Source: Streptomyces sp. CB02959
Lineage (GTDB): Bacteria; Actinomycetota; Actinomycetes; Streptomycetales; Streptomycetaceae
Direction of reading: 5' to 3'
DNA: 64,000 bases
Assembly: GCF_002803155.1 (NCBI RefSeq)
Contig: NZ_NNBP01000003.1
Location: 428,667-492,666 of the forward strand
Shown in pieces: positions 8,685 to 17,336 of the stretch (its first letter is position 1; each line of letters starts with the position of its first letter). The notes beneath the pieces are model-generated. The model was not told the DNA's origin. It made no database searches and saw only the letters and a program-made list of their open reading frames with translations. The position numbers and the translations under genes were made by a program.

Positions 8685-9970
8685 TTGGCGACGGGCTCCA
8701 GGACCTCACGGCCGCCCAGGTACGGGCGGAGCACCTCGGGGACGCGGACCGAACCGTCCGGCTGCTGGTGGTTCTCGAAGATCGCCACGATGGTCCGCGG
8801 GACGGCGCAGAGAGTGCCGTTGAGCGTCGCCAGCGGGCGGACCTTCGGCTTGCCGTCGGTGGTCTCGCGCATCCGGACCGACAGGCGGCGGGCCTGGAAC
8901 TCGTCGCAGTTGGACGCCGAGGTCAGCTCGCGGAACTTGCCCTGGGTCGGGATCCACGCCTCGCAGTCGAACTTGCGGGAGGCGGAGGCGCCCAGGTCGC
9001 CGGTGGCGACGTCGATCACCTGGAACGGCAGCTCCAGGCCGGTCAGCCACTGCTTCTCCCACTCCAGCAGCCGCCGGTGCTCGGCCTCGGCGTCCTCCGG
9101 CGCGACGTAGGAGAACATCTCCACCTTGTCGAACTGGTGGACCCGGAAGATGCCGCGGGTGTCCTTGCCGTACGTGCCGGCCTCGCGGCGGAAGCACGGC
9201 GAGAAGCCGGCGTAGCGCAGCGGCAGCTGCTCGGCGTCGACGATCTCGTCCATGTGGTACGCGGCGAGCGGGACCTCGGAGGTGCCGACCAGATAGAAGT
9301 CGTCGCGCTCCAGGTGGTAGACGTTCTCGGCGGCCTGGCCGAGGAAGCCGGTGCCCTCCATGGCGCGCGGGCGCACCAGGGCGGGGGTCAGCATCGGCGT
9401 GAAGCCGGCCTCGGTGGCCTGCGCGATGGCGGCGTTGACCAGCGCCAGCTCCAGCAGGGCGCCGACGCCGGTGAGGTAGTAGAAGCGCGAGCCGGAGACC
9501 TTGGCGCCGCGCTCGACGTCGATGGCGCCGAGCAGTTCGCCGATCTCCAGGTGGTCCTTGGGCGTGAAGCCCTCGGCGGCGAAGTCGCGGGCGGTGCCGT
9601 GCGTCTCCAGGACCGTGAAGTCCTCCTCGCCGCCCACCGGGACGTCGGGGTGGACGATGTTGCCGAGCTTCCGCAGCAGGGCCTGGGTCTCTTCCTTGGC
9701 CTCGTCCTGCTCGGCGTCGGCGGCCTTGACCGCGGCGGCCAGCTCGCCGGCCTTCTTCAGCAGCTCGGCCTTCTCGTCGCCGGCGGCCTTGGGGATGAGC
9801 TTGCCGAGCGCCTTCTGCTCGGAACGCAGCTCGTCGAAGCGGACGCCGGACGACCTGCGCCGCTCGTCGGCAGAGAGGAGTGCGTCGACGAGCGCGACGT
9901 CCTCTCCACGGGCGCGCTGGGAGGCGCGCACACGGTCGGGGTCCTCACGAAGCAGGCGAAGGTCAATCAC
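8681..9970 (-). CDS. serS: Seryl-tRNA synthetase
   Basis: Class II synthetase charging tRNA-Ser. The N-terminal coiled-coil arm (about residues 30-105, rich in Lys, Glu and Ala) binds the long variable arm of tRNA-Ser. Motif 2 is [20 protein letters not shown] and motif 3 includes [20 protein letters not shown]. Length of 429 residues is normal. The GTG at 9970 follows TAGCCT at six bases, so the mRNA may be leaderless. HAD phosphatase follows in the same transcript. A tRNA-Ser(UGA) gene is 26 kb away in the same window. Confidence 0.97.
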   Translation of the reverse strand: MIDLRLLREDPDRVRASQRARGEDVALVDALLSADERRRSSGVRFDELRSEQKALGKLIPKAAGDEKAELLKKAGELAAAVKAADAEQDEAKEETQALLRKLGNIVHPDVPVGGEEDFTVLETHGTARDFAAEGFTPKDHLEIGELLGAIDVERGAKVSGSRFYYLTGVGALLELALVNAAIAQATEAGFTPMLTPALVRPRAMEGTGFLGQAAENVYHLERDDFYLVGTSEVPLAAYHMDEIVDAEQLPLRYAGFSPCFRREAGTYGKDTRGIFRVHQFDKVEMFSYVAPEDAEAEHRRLLEWEKQWLTGLELPFQVIDVATGDLGASASRKFDCEAWIPTQGKFRELTSASNCDEFQARRLSVRMRETTDGKPKVRPLATLNGTLCAVPRTIVAIFENHQQPDGSVRVPEVLRPYLGGREVLEPVAK

Positions 9971-9976
9971 CCCACC

Positions 9977-9982
9977 AGGCTA
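9977..9982 (-). promoter_or_regulatory. Candidate leaderless -10 element of serS
   Basis: On the minus strand TAGCCT is followed by six bases and the GTG start of serS, the same arrangement as before the AsnC-type gene at 6095. There is no Shine-Dalgarno sequence. Confidence 0.4.
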
Positions 9983-10217
9983 CCGGGGCCGCCGGTCGGC
10001 ACTCGACGTGATATTCGCGGGTGGGGCCATTTGCCCGTTTTGCGGTTATTTATTCCATGGCCGGGAATCGGGTCCGCGAGCCTTCCCGGGCGGTCGTCGT
10101 AACGCATTGTGAGGCCCTGCGGAATTCCTGGTTCTTGCCGCGAAAAGGGCATTCGCGGCGGTGGATTCCGGGTGCCGGACGGCCGGTCCCGGGGTTGCAC
10201 CCGGCTTGCCCACCGGG

Positions 10218-10539
10218 TTGTCCACAGGGGGGCGGGGTGGGGAGATTCTTATCCACAGCCTGTGTGTGAGATCTGTGGAAGCCGGAATTGATCATTCTGC
10301 GTCCGAAATGCTCACCTATGGTTTCTTGGTCCAAACCCTGTTCACGCACTCTTTCGTGTGGGATCACCTCGCTCTAAAGGATTGGTCGCAGGAATTGTGC
10401 TGACGATGTCCGGGGTGATCTACTGTGGGTGACTGTGGACGGATGTGGGGTCACTAGGGGGATATGTCGACTCTGTCCGTCTCGGATGTCGACTTACCCA
10501 CAGGTCGAGAAGCGAGCCTGTGGATAACTTTGTGGACAG
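10218..10539. other. Cluster of DnaA boxes in the serS-pheA intergenic region
   Basis: The 668-base gap 9971-10638 has no gene but several 9-mers of the DnaA-box type. TTGTCCACA is at 10218-10226 (+), TTATCCACA at 10249-10257 (+), TTACCCACA at 10494-10502 (+), TTATCCACA on the minus strand at 10519-10527, and CTGTCCACA on the minus strand at 10531-10539. A weaker minus-strand copy (CCGTCCACA) is at 10434-10442. The last pair is only 3 bases apart. TTGTCCACA is the preferred box in Streptomyces oriC. No dnaA, dnaN or AT-rich unwinding element is adjacent, so this is not oriC. Non-origin clusters that titrate DnaA are known in S. coelicolor, and this may be one. Confidence 0.75.
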
Positions 10540-10638
10540 TCGCGGAAGCCGTCGGAGGGCGCTCCGGAACGGCGCCTTCGGCCCCGCCGAAGGCGCAGGT
10601 CACAGCCCGTAACCCGAGGGACGGGGGGACCGGCCGGG

Positions 10639-11565
10639 TCAGCCCCGTCCGTCCAGGCAGCGCCCCAGCCAGTCCGACGCCTCGGTGAACGCCGAATCGG
10701 TCACCTGCGGCCGCACGGTCGCGGTCACCTCGTCCGCTCGCGGATACGAGCCGAGGAACCGCACGTCGCGGCAGACCCGCTTGAGGCCCATCAGCACCTC
10801 GCCCACCCGGCGATCGGTGACATGGCCCTCGCAGTCCACCGAGAAGCAGTACCGGCCGATGCCCTCGCCGGTCGGGCGGGACTCGATCCGCATCATGTTG
10901 ACCCCGCGGACCGCGTACTCCTGGAGCAACTCCAGCAGCGCACCGGGGTGGTCGGCGGCCAGCCACAGCACCACCGAGGTCTTGTCCGCCCCGGTGGGCG
11001 CCGACGGCCGGGCCGGGCGGCCGACCAGGACGAAGCGGGTGGCGGCGTTCTGCGCGTCGTGGATGTCGGCGACCAGCGGCGTGAGGCCGTACGTCGCGGC
11101 CGCGAACTCACCGGCGAACGCGCCGTCGTAGCGGCCCTCCTGGACCAGTCGCGCACCGTCCGCGTTGGAGGCCGCCGACTCCCAGACGGCGTCCGGGAGT
11201 TGGGCCGCCAGCCACTTGCGGACCTGCGGCTGGGCGACCGGGTGCCCGGTCACCGTCTTCACGTCGGTCAGCGTCGTCCCCGGGCGCACCAGGAGCGCGA
11301 AGGCGATCGGCAGCAGCACCTCGCGGTAGATCATCAGAGGTTCGCCGGAGGCCAGCTCGTCGAGGGTGGTGGTCACACCGCCCTCGACGGAGTTCTCGAT
11401 CGGCACCAGCGCCGCCGCGGCCTCCCCGGCCCGGACGGCGTCCAGCGCGGCCGGCACCGACACCATCGGCACCAGCTCCCGGGTCGCCGCCTCGGGGAGG
11501 GTGCGCAGTGCGGCCTCGGTGAAGGTGCCCGCGGGACCGAGATACGTATAGCGACTGGCCGACAT
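10639..11565 (-). CDS. pheA: Prephenate dehydratase
   Basis: Converts prephenate to phenylpyruvate in phenylalanine synthesis. The catalytic domain shows GPAGTFTEAAL at the start, PIENSVEGGVTTTLD, a TGHPVAQPQ segment and the catalytic TRF motif (NAATRFVLVG). The C-terminal ACT domain (about residues 195-275) has the phenylalanine-binding ESRP motif, so feedback inhibition is expected. It is a monofunctional 308-residue enzyme without a chorismate mutase domain, as usual in actinobacteria. The ATG at 11565 has GAGGGAG upstream. The DnaA-box region separates it from serS. Confidence 0.95.
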   Translation of the reverse strand: MSASRYTYLGPAGTFTEAALRTLPEAATRELVPMVSVPAALDAVRAGEAAAALVPIENSVEGGVTTTLDELASGEPLMIYREVLLPIAFALLVRPGTTLTDVKTVTGHPVAQPQVRKWLAAQLPDAVWESAASNADGARLVQEGRYDGAFAGEFAAATYGLTPLVADIHDAQNAATRFVLVGRPARPSAPTGADKTSVVLWLAADHPGALLELLQEYAVRGVNMMRIESRPTGEGIGRYCFSVDCEGHVTDRRVGEVLMGLKRVCRDVRFLGSYPRADEVTATVRPQVTDSAFTEASDWLGRCLDGRG

Positions 11566-11678
11566 GCCGTGGACTCCCTCACGTGCCTGCGGGAGCGCCC
11601 CGCCGTCTTTCGCCCTGCCCCTGCCACGATACCGAGCCGCCCGGTGCCGGGCGGACGCGTTTCGAAGAGTGGTCCCGA

Positions 11679-12995
11679 TCAGCCCTCCAACAGCGGCTGG
11701 GCCACGTAGTCGCCGTCCGACGGCGCCGGCGGCACCGCGTACAGGCCGCTGGCCTCGTGCCGCAGGAACGGTGACAGCGCGTCGCCGCGGTCCAGCTTCC
11801 GCTGGATCTGGGTGAAGGCGCGCAGCGGGTCGGCCTGCCAGCAGACGAAGAGCAGACCGGCGTCCGGGGCGCCGTCGTCGCGGAAGCCGTCGTGGTACGA
11901 GAACGGGCGGCGCAGCAGCGCCGCGCCCTGGTTGGCCTCCGGGGCGGCGATCCGGGCGTGGGCGTTGGCCGGGATGACCGGGAGCCCGTCGGGGCCGGTG
12001 GCGTCCAGTTGCATCGGGGTGGTCTCGGTGCCGCCGGTCAGCGGGGCGCCGTTGTCCTTGCGCCGCCCTATGACCCGCTCCTGCTCGGTGCGGGAACGCT
12101 TCTCCCAGTCGTCGAGCAGCATCCGGATCCGGCGCACCACCGCGTACGAACCGCCGCGCATCCACTCCTGCGCGGCGTCCGCGCCGACGAAGATCCGCCG
12201 GTCGAAGTCCGGCTCGGACGGCTTGGGGTTGTTGGTGCCGTCGACCTGGCCCATCAGGTTGCGGGCGGTCATCGGGCGCGTGGTGGCGCCCGGCGTGCGG
12301 TTGAAGCCGTTCATCTGCCAGCGCAGCCGGGCGGTCCCCGCCGCCTCCTTCTGGAGCGCGCGCAGCGCGTGGAAGGCGACCAGCGCGTCGTCGGAGCCGA
12401 TCTGGATCCACAGATCGCCCTCGCTGCGCCGGGGGTCGAGGGCGTCGGCCGAGAAGGCGGGCAGCGGGTCGAGCTGGACCGGGCGGCGTCCGGTCAGCCC
12501 GGTCCGGTCGAAGAAGGTGCGGCCCAGCCCGAAGGTGACGGTCAGCGAGGACGGGCCGGCGTCCAGCGCCACGCCGGTGTCGTCCTGCGAGGTGCGCCCG
12601 GCCATCAGCTCCTTTGCCGTCCGCGACCAGCGGCGCACCAGCGCGGCGGCCTCCTTGCGGCCGGCGCCGGGCGCCAGGTCGAAGGCGACGAGGTGGCCGG
12701 CGGCCTGCAACGGCGTGGTGATGCCCGCCTGGTGCTTGGCGCCCTTCGTGCGGAACGGGACCTCGGTCGCGCCGATCGTGCTCAGCGCCTCCGGGGCGTC
12801 GGCCTGCGCGGCCGAGGCGCCGAGGGCGCCGCCGGCCCCGCCGACGACCAGCCCGGCCGCGCCGGCCGCGCCGACGGTCCCCAGGAGGCGGCGGCGGGAC
12901 AGTTCCAGAGTGGTGCCGTCCGCAGCAGGCGATCCGCTCCCGGTGCGGGTGGCGTCGTCCTGCATGGTGTCCGTGGCGTCCTGCTGCTTGCTCAT
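11679..12995 (-). CDS. dtpA: Tat-exported dye-decolorizing peroxidase (DtpA type)
   Basis: A heme peroxidase of the DyP class A type. A twin-arginine signal (S-R34-R35-R36-L-L-G, hydrophobic stretch, then ASAAQA) marks export as a folded protein. The DyP GxxDG motif is GQVDGTNN (Asp near 252) and the proximal heme His is in NAHARIAAP (near 346). In S. lividans the homologue DtpA works with GlxA and copper chaperones in copper-dependent development; the same neighbours are found here. Its ATG overlaps the CopC-CopD stop (TGATG), so it is the last gene of the run sco, PCuAC, copCD, dtpA. Confidence 0.9.
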   Translation of the reverse strand: MSKQQDATDTMQDDATRTGSGSPAADGTTLELSRRRLLGTVGAAGAAGLVVGGAGGALGASAAQADAPEALSTIGATEVPFRTKGAKHQAGITTPLQAAGHLVAFDLAPGAGRKEAAALVRRWSRTAKELMAGRTSQDDTGVALDAGPSSLTVTFGLGRTFFDRTGLTGRRPVQLDPLPAFSADALDPRRSEGDLWIQIGSDDALVAFHALRALQKEAAGTARLRWQMNGFNRTPGATTRPMTARNLMGQVDGTNNPKPSEPDFDRRIFVGADAAQEWMRGGSYAVVRRIRMLLDDWEKRSRTEQERVIGRRKDNGAPLTGGTETTPMQLDATGPDGLPVIPANAHARIAAPEANQGAALLRRPFSYHDGFRDDGAPDAGLLFVCWQADPLRAFTQIQRKLDRGDALSPFLRHEASGLYAVPPAPSDGDYVAQPLLEG

Positions 12996-15040
12996 CAGTT
13001 GATTGTCACGTTCCTGGTCTCGGTCACCTGGTCGAAGTCGGAGGTCCGGACGAGCAGCGAGAGCTGCCACCGCCCCGGCACCGGGAGTTGGACGCCGCTC
13101 GCGGTCCAGTGGCCGGTGCCGCTGTGCCGGAGCGTGACCGGGAGCGGCCCCAGCTTCTTGGCGCCGAGCGTGAAGGAGACCTTCACCTCGGGGACGTCCC
13201 GGGCCTTGCCCGACGGGTCGGCGATCCGCAGCCGCAGCTCGTTGCCGCCGCCGCTGCGCCCGGGGTCGAGGTCGAGGCGGGCGGTGCCCTTGCCGTCCGC
13301 GCCGCCGGTGTCGAACGGGACGGTCAGTACCCGCGGCTGGTTGGCGTCGGGGGACTGCCCGGCCGACGCGGCCTTGACGGCCTCCTCGGTGCGGGCCGGT
13401 TCGGTGGTGGTCAGGGCGGTGGTCACCGCGAGCAGCACCACCGCGATGGCGGCTTCGGTCAGGACGGACCGCCGCAGCCCCCGCCGCACCGGGTCGGCGT
13501 CCCGGATCCGCTTCTTCCGGGCGGTGGTCAACGCGGCCTGCTGACGGGCCAGTTGGGCCACCCGGGCCGGGTCGGCGGGGGCGCCGGCCGCCGCCGGGCC
13601 GGTGTGCTCGTCCGCGCCCTCGTCGGCTTTTACGTCGGTTTCCGCGTCGGCTGCCACGGGGGAGGAGGCGGAGGTGGCCACGGGCTCGGGCGTCGTGCCC
13701 GCACCGTCCGGGCCCGTCCCCCGTTCCGTACCGGCCGCCGGCTCCCCGGCCGCCGTCAGTCGGCCCGTCCAGCGCCGGGACAGCCCGGCGACGGCCACCA
13801 TGACCGCGACCAGGCCCACCTTGACCAGCAGCAGCTGCCCGTAGGAGGTGTCGGTCAGCGCGCGCCAGGAGCCGACCTGCCGCCAGGACTGGTACGTGCC
13901 GGTGGCGACCAGCACCAGGACGGCGCCGAAGGCCATCCGGGAGAAGCGGCGGACCGCGGTCCGCTCGACCGGCGGGCCCCAGTAGAGGGAGACCAGCAGG
14001 GCCGCCAGCCCGCCGAGCCAGGCGGCCACCGCGAGCAGGTGCAGCACGTCGACTGGCACGGCGACGGCGGGCTGGAGCCCGGTCGAGGCGTGCTCGGCGA
14101 TCGCCCAGGTGGTGGCGAGCCCGGCGGCGACCACCGCCCCGCCGAGGGCGAGGCCGAACGTGAGGTCCGTGCGCCGCTTGGCGGCGTCCGCGGCGGCCTC
14201 GGCAGTCTCGGGGGGCTCGGCGGCCTCGGTGCGCTCGCCGTCCGGGGCGTGGGCCCGGGCGTACGCCCCGAAGAGCACCGCCACGAACAGCGCCGCCGCG
14301 GCGAGCAGCAGCAGCCGGGAGAGCAGCGCGGCCCCCGGCTTGGAGAGCACCACCTGCTGGAGCCCGCCGAAGTCGAAGACGTCGGCGAGCTTCCCGGAGC
14401 CGGTGTACGGGGTGCGCAGCAGCAGCATCGCCAGCGTGGCGCCGGTCAGCACCGCCCAGCCGCGCACCACCAGCCGCTGCACGGACCGCACCCGGGCGGC
14501 GGCCGGCCGGCACGCCACCACGAACGCCGCGCCGCCGGCCAGCAGCACGAACCCGGCGTAGGCGAGGTAGCGGGCGATCTCGTAGAGCGCGCCCACCAGG
14601 CCGCCGCCGACCTGCTGTTGCGGCACGGCGGCGGCGGTCTTGGACGGCGCCCCGATGGAGAAGGTGAAGGCCCCGGACACCGGGTGGCTGTCCGCCGAGA
14701 TCGCCTGCCAGGCGACGGTGTACGTCCCGTCGGGGAGCCCCGGCGGCAGCCCCGCCCCGTATTTGACGGTGCTGCCGCTGCACAGGTTGCGCAGCTTGCC
14801 GCGGTCCACCCGTTTGCCCTGCGGGTCCAGGACGCGCAGCGAGTCGTCGCCCATCGCCACGCCCTCGGAGAAGGTGAGCGCGACCTGCTCGGGGGCGTGC
14901 GCCACCACGGAGCCCTGTGCGGGGTCGCTGCCGGTCAGCGCGGCGTGCGCGGCGGCCGGTGCGATCCCCGCGGCCAGTGCGCCGAAGAGCACCGCCAGGA
15001 CGACCAGCAGCCGTCGCGGGCGGAAGCCGGTGAGGGCCAT
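12995..15040 (-). CDS. CopC-CopD fusion copper resistance/uptake protein
   Basis: A signal peptide ends in PAAA and leaves H32 as the probable first residue of a CopC domain (HAALTGSDPAQGSVV, later SADSHPVSGAF), the usual CopC copper-ligand arrangement. A CopD-like domain of about eight membrane helices follows (residues ~125-430), then a long acidic Ala/Glu/Asp-rich loop, another helix and a beta-rich extracellular C-terminal domain. Copper binding outside and movement across the membrane is the family role. I choose ATG 15040 behind GGAAGGGGAG; an in-frame ATG at 15067 is possible. It sits between the PCuAC lipoprotein gene and dtpA. Confidence 0.87.
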   Translation of the reverse strand: MALTGFRPRRLLVVLAVLFGALAAGIAPAAAHAALTGSDPAQGSVVAHAPEQVALTFSEGVAMGDDSLRVLDPQGKRVDRGKLRNLCSGSTVKYGAGLPPGLPDGTYTVAWQAISADSHPVSGAFTFSIGAPSKTAAAVPQQQVGGGLVGALYEIARYLAYAGFVLLAGGAAFVVACRPAAARVRSVQRLVVRGWAVLTGATLAMLLLRTPYTGSGKLADVFDFGGLQQVVLSKPGAALLSRLLLLAAAALFVAVLFGAYARAHAPDGERTEAAEPPETAEAAADAAKRRTDLTFGLALGGAVVAAGLATTWAIAEHASTGLQPAVAVPVDVLHLLAVAAWLGGLAALLVSLYWGPPVERTAVRRFSRMAFGAVLVLVATGTYQSWRQVGSWRALTDTSYGQLLLVKVGLVAVMVAVAGLSRRWTGRLTAAGEPAAGTERGTGPDGAGTTPEPVATSASSPVAADAETDVKADEGADEHTGPAAAGAPADPARVAQLARQQAALTTARKKRIRDADPVRRGLRRSVLTEAAIAVVLLAVTTALTTTEPARTEEAVKAASAGQSPDANQPRVLTVPFDTGGADGKGTARLDLDPGRSGGGNELRLRIADPSGKARDVPEVKVSFTLGAKKLGPLPVTLRHSGTGHWTASGVQLPVPGRWQLSLLVRTSDFDQVTETRNVTIN

Positions 15041-15139
15041 GGTGTGCGCTCCCCTTCCCGTTGGCATGAGTGTCCGTTTCCTTCACCGGGCCCGTTGCCG
15101 GGCCCTTGTCTCACGGTGTCCGCGGTGCGGCGGTGACCG

Positions 15140-15628
15140 TCACTTGCCCGGCCGGTAGTCGGCGGGCTTCACCTCCACCTCGACCTTGACCGGGTCGGCG
15201 GTGGCGAAGTGCAGTTCGACGGTGACCTTCTGGCCCGCGGTGGGCTTGTGGGTCAGGCCCATGAACATCAGGTGGCTGCCGCCGGCGCTGAGCGTGAGCT
15301 CCCCGTTGGCGGGCACCGGCAGGGAGTCGACCTGCTCCATCTTGTTGCCGGTGGTCTTGTGGATGCTGATGTCCTTGGACAGGTCGCTGGTGACCGAGGT
15401 CAGCTTGTCGGCGGTGGAGCCGCTGTTCTTGACCACGAAGTAGGCGCCGGCCATGTCCTGGGTGACCGGTTGCGGCATGTAGGCGCCGCTGACCGAGAGC
15501 TGGGGCTTGCCGTCCCCGCCGCCGCAGCCCGACAGGGCGAGACCGGCGGTGAGGGCGAGCGCGGAGCCGATGGCTATTCGGCGGCCGACGGGGGTGAGGT
15601 GGGCGCGGGGGGCGGTGCGGCGGGTCAC
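15140..15628 (-). CDS. ecuC: PCuAC-type copper chaperone lipoprotein
   Basis: A lipoprotein signal ends in the lipobox LSGC with C35. The DUF461/PCuAC fold carries the copper ligands H90 (SIHKTTG), M97, H119 and M121, with 21 residues between M97 and H119 and an HxM pair, matching the family pattern M-x21-H-x-M. The S. lividans homologue (ECuC) passes Cu(I) to Sco. The GTG start overlaps the sco stop (GTGA). The protein is anchored outside the membrane. Confidence 0.88.
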   Translation of the reverse strand: MTRRTAPRAHLTPVGRRIAIGSALALTAGLALSGCGGGDGKPQLSVSGAYMPQPVTQDMAGAYFVVKNSGSTADKLTSVTSDLSKDISIHKTTGNKMEQVDSLPVPANGELTLSAGGSHLMFMGLTHKPTAGQKVTVELHFATADPVKVEVEVKPADYRPGK

Positions 15629-16281
15629 GGGTTCTGTCCCTTGATGATCTTCGGAAGTGCGGCGGTGTAGTTGTCGGAGGTGGCCTCCTGCATTCCCATC
15701 CAGTGGACCTTGTCGTCCTTGGGGGAGCTGAGCAGGACCTGGGCGCCGTGGGTGGAGACCACGTCGCCGTTCTTCTTCTTGACCGGCGCCTCGATGCCGA
15801 TGTTCACGCTGCGGGCGGCCTGCTGGATCTTGTTGAACGGGCCGGTGAGCCCGATGAAGTCCTTGTTGATGCCGCCGAGCCACTTCTTGAGCTGGGCCGG
15901 GGTGTCGCGCTCCGGGTCGGAGGTCACGAAGACCACCCGCAGGTCGCTGCGTTCGGCCTGCGGCAGCTGCTTCACCGCCACCGCGATGTTGGCCATCGTC
16001 GTCGGGCAGACGTCCGGGCAGTTGGTGTAGCCGAAGTAGATCAGGGTCGGGTGGCCCTTGGTCTTCTCCAGCAGGTCGTAGGGCTTGCCGTCGGAGTCGG
16101 TGAGGGTGAGGTCCGGCTTCTCCATCGGGGTGTCGAGGGTGACGATCGGCTTGGCCGTCGTCCCCCCGGAGACCTGGGCGACGGGCTGGTCGGAGCCGTC
16201 GCCGGAGCCGCAGGCGGTCAGGGTGAGGCCGAGGGCGGCGGCCGCCCCCAGGGCGGAGACCAGCAGTTTTCTTCTATGCAT
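15625..16281 (-). CDS. sco: Sco/SenC copper chaperone lipoprotein
   Basis: A 218-residue lipoprotein (LTAC, C24) with a thioredoxin-like Sco fold. The copper site is C88-P-D-V-C92 plus H179 in VVSTHGAQ. Sco proteins deliver copper to the CuA site of cytochrome c oxidase; in S. lividans Sco also supports copper-dependent morphogenesis. It is first in the overlapping run sco, ecuC, copCD, dtpA on the minus strand, with the YcnI gene 138 bases upstream. Confidence 0.93.
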   Translation of the reverse strand: MHRRKLLVSALGAAAALGLTLTACGSGDGSDQPVAQVSGGTTAKPIVTLDTPMEKPDLTLTDSDGKPYDLLEKTKGHPTLIYFGYTNCPDVCPTTMANIAVAVKQLPQAERSDLRVVFVTSDPERDTPAQLKKWLGGINKDFIGLTGPFNKIQQAARSVNIGIEAPVKKKNGDVVSTHGAQVLLSSPKDDKVHWMGMQEATSDNYTAALPKIIKGQNP

Positions 16282-16419
16282 GACGGATCTGTCCCGGTGT
16301 TTCCATGGCGCTGAGCCGGTGGGTGTCAGGGGTGTTCTCGGTCGGGGTGGTCGGTCGAAGGGTGCCGGACCGGCGCGTGGGGTGCGCCGGTCCGGCCGGG
16401 CCCGGTCGCGGGGTGCGGG

Positions 16420-17202
16420 TCAGGCGTTGCGGCGGCGGCCGGCGAGCACGCCGAAGGCGATGCCGACGATGCCGACGACGATCCCGCCGACGGCCAGCAC
16501 CCGTGCCGTGGTGTCACTGGTGGACGCGGAGGCGGCCGTGTTCTCGCCCTTGGCGCCGCTCTTGCCGTCGGCCGGGCCCTGGGCGTCGGCCGCGGTGAGC
16601 TTGAGCACCGGTGCCGGGTTCTGCGGCTCCGGGCCGCCGGGCTTGGCCGGCTCGATCCAGCGCACGACGTCCTTGTTGTCGTACGTCTGGAGGGCCTTGA
16701 AGACGAGCTGGTCGGTGTCGCTGGGCAGCTGGCCGACGGAGAGCGGGAACTGCTGGAACTGGCCGGGCTCGATGCCCTTGCCCTCCGCGGTCCAAGTGAT
16801 CTTCGAGGGGGCCTCGTCGATCTTCTCGCCCTCCATCTCGATGGGCTTGGCGAGCTTGGACTTGGTGACGTCCACCTTCCAGCCGGGCACCGGCTGCGCC
16901 ATGACGGACGCCAGCGGGTGGTCGGTCGGCAGGGAGACCTCGACCTTCACCGTCGAGGCGTTGTCGCGCTCGTTGGGCACCTTGATGTCGACGGTGGCGA
17001 AGCCGCCCTTGGGGGCGCTGCCGGGCTGCACGGTGACGTGCGCGAAGGCCGGACCGGCCAGCAGCAGGACACTGCCGGCCGCGATCCCGCCGACGACGGG
17101 CAGCCGGCGGACCAGCCGCCGCGCCGAGAACGCCGAGAACGCTGAGGGTGCCGACGACGACGCGCCGACCGAAATCTCTGACATACCGGACTTCTTGACC
17201 AT
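16420..17202 (-). CDS. YcnI/DUF1775 copper-binding membrane-anchored protein
   Basis: A long N-terminal region leads to a signal peptide ending in AFA, with the mature protein starting HVTVQPGSAPKGG. The new N-terminal His and a downstream Trp (GWKVDV) are the copper ligands described for YcnI domains. A beta-rich DUF1775 domain follows, then a low-complexity linker and a C-terminal helix with positively charged stop (RVLAVGGIVVGIVGIAFGV, then GRRRNA) that anchors it outside. ATG 17202 has GGAG at 7 bases; an internal ATG at 17184 is a second option. Its place beside the sco operon supports a role in extracellular copper handling. Confidence 0.85.
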   Translation of the reverse strand: MVKKSGMSEISVGASSSAPSAFSAFSARRLVRRLPVVGGIAAGSVLLLAGPAFAHVTVQPGSAPKGGFATVDIKVPNERDNASTVKVEVSLPTDHPLASVMAQPVPGWKVDVTKSKLAKPIEMEGEKIDEAPSKITWTAEGKGIEPGQFQQFPLSVGQLPSDTDQLVFKALQTYDNKDVVRWIEPAKPGGPEPQNPAPVLKLTAADAQGPADGKSGAKGENTAASASTSDTTARVLAVGGIVVGIVGIAFGVLAGRRRNA

Positions 17203-17336
17203 GTGGACGCTCCACGAGGAGAAGGGAGGAAAACGACTACGGGGGTGACGTGGTGCGGCGCTCGACCTCTGCGCGCACTGCCGCCGCGCGCCGCCGTCCG
17301 TCCCCGTGGTTCTCCGGGAGCGTGCCGCGCGTGGCG

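Noticed and set aside
10218..10539. oriC
   Set aside because: DnaA boxes are few compared with Streptomyces oriC, and dnaA and dnaN are not adjacent.
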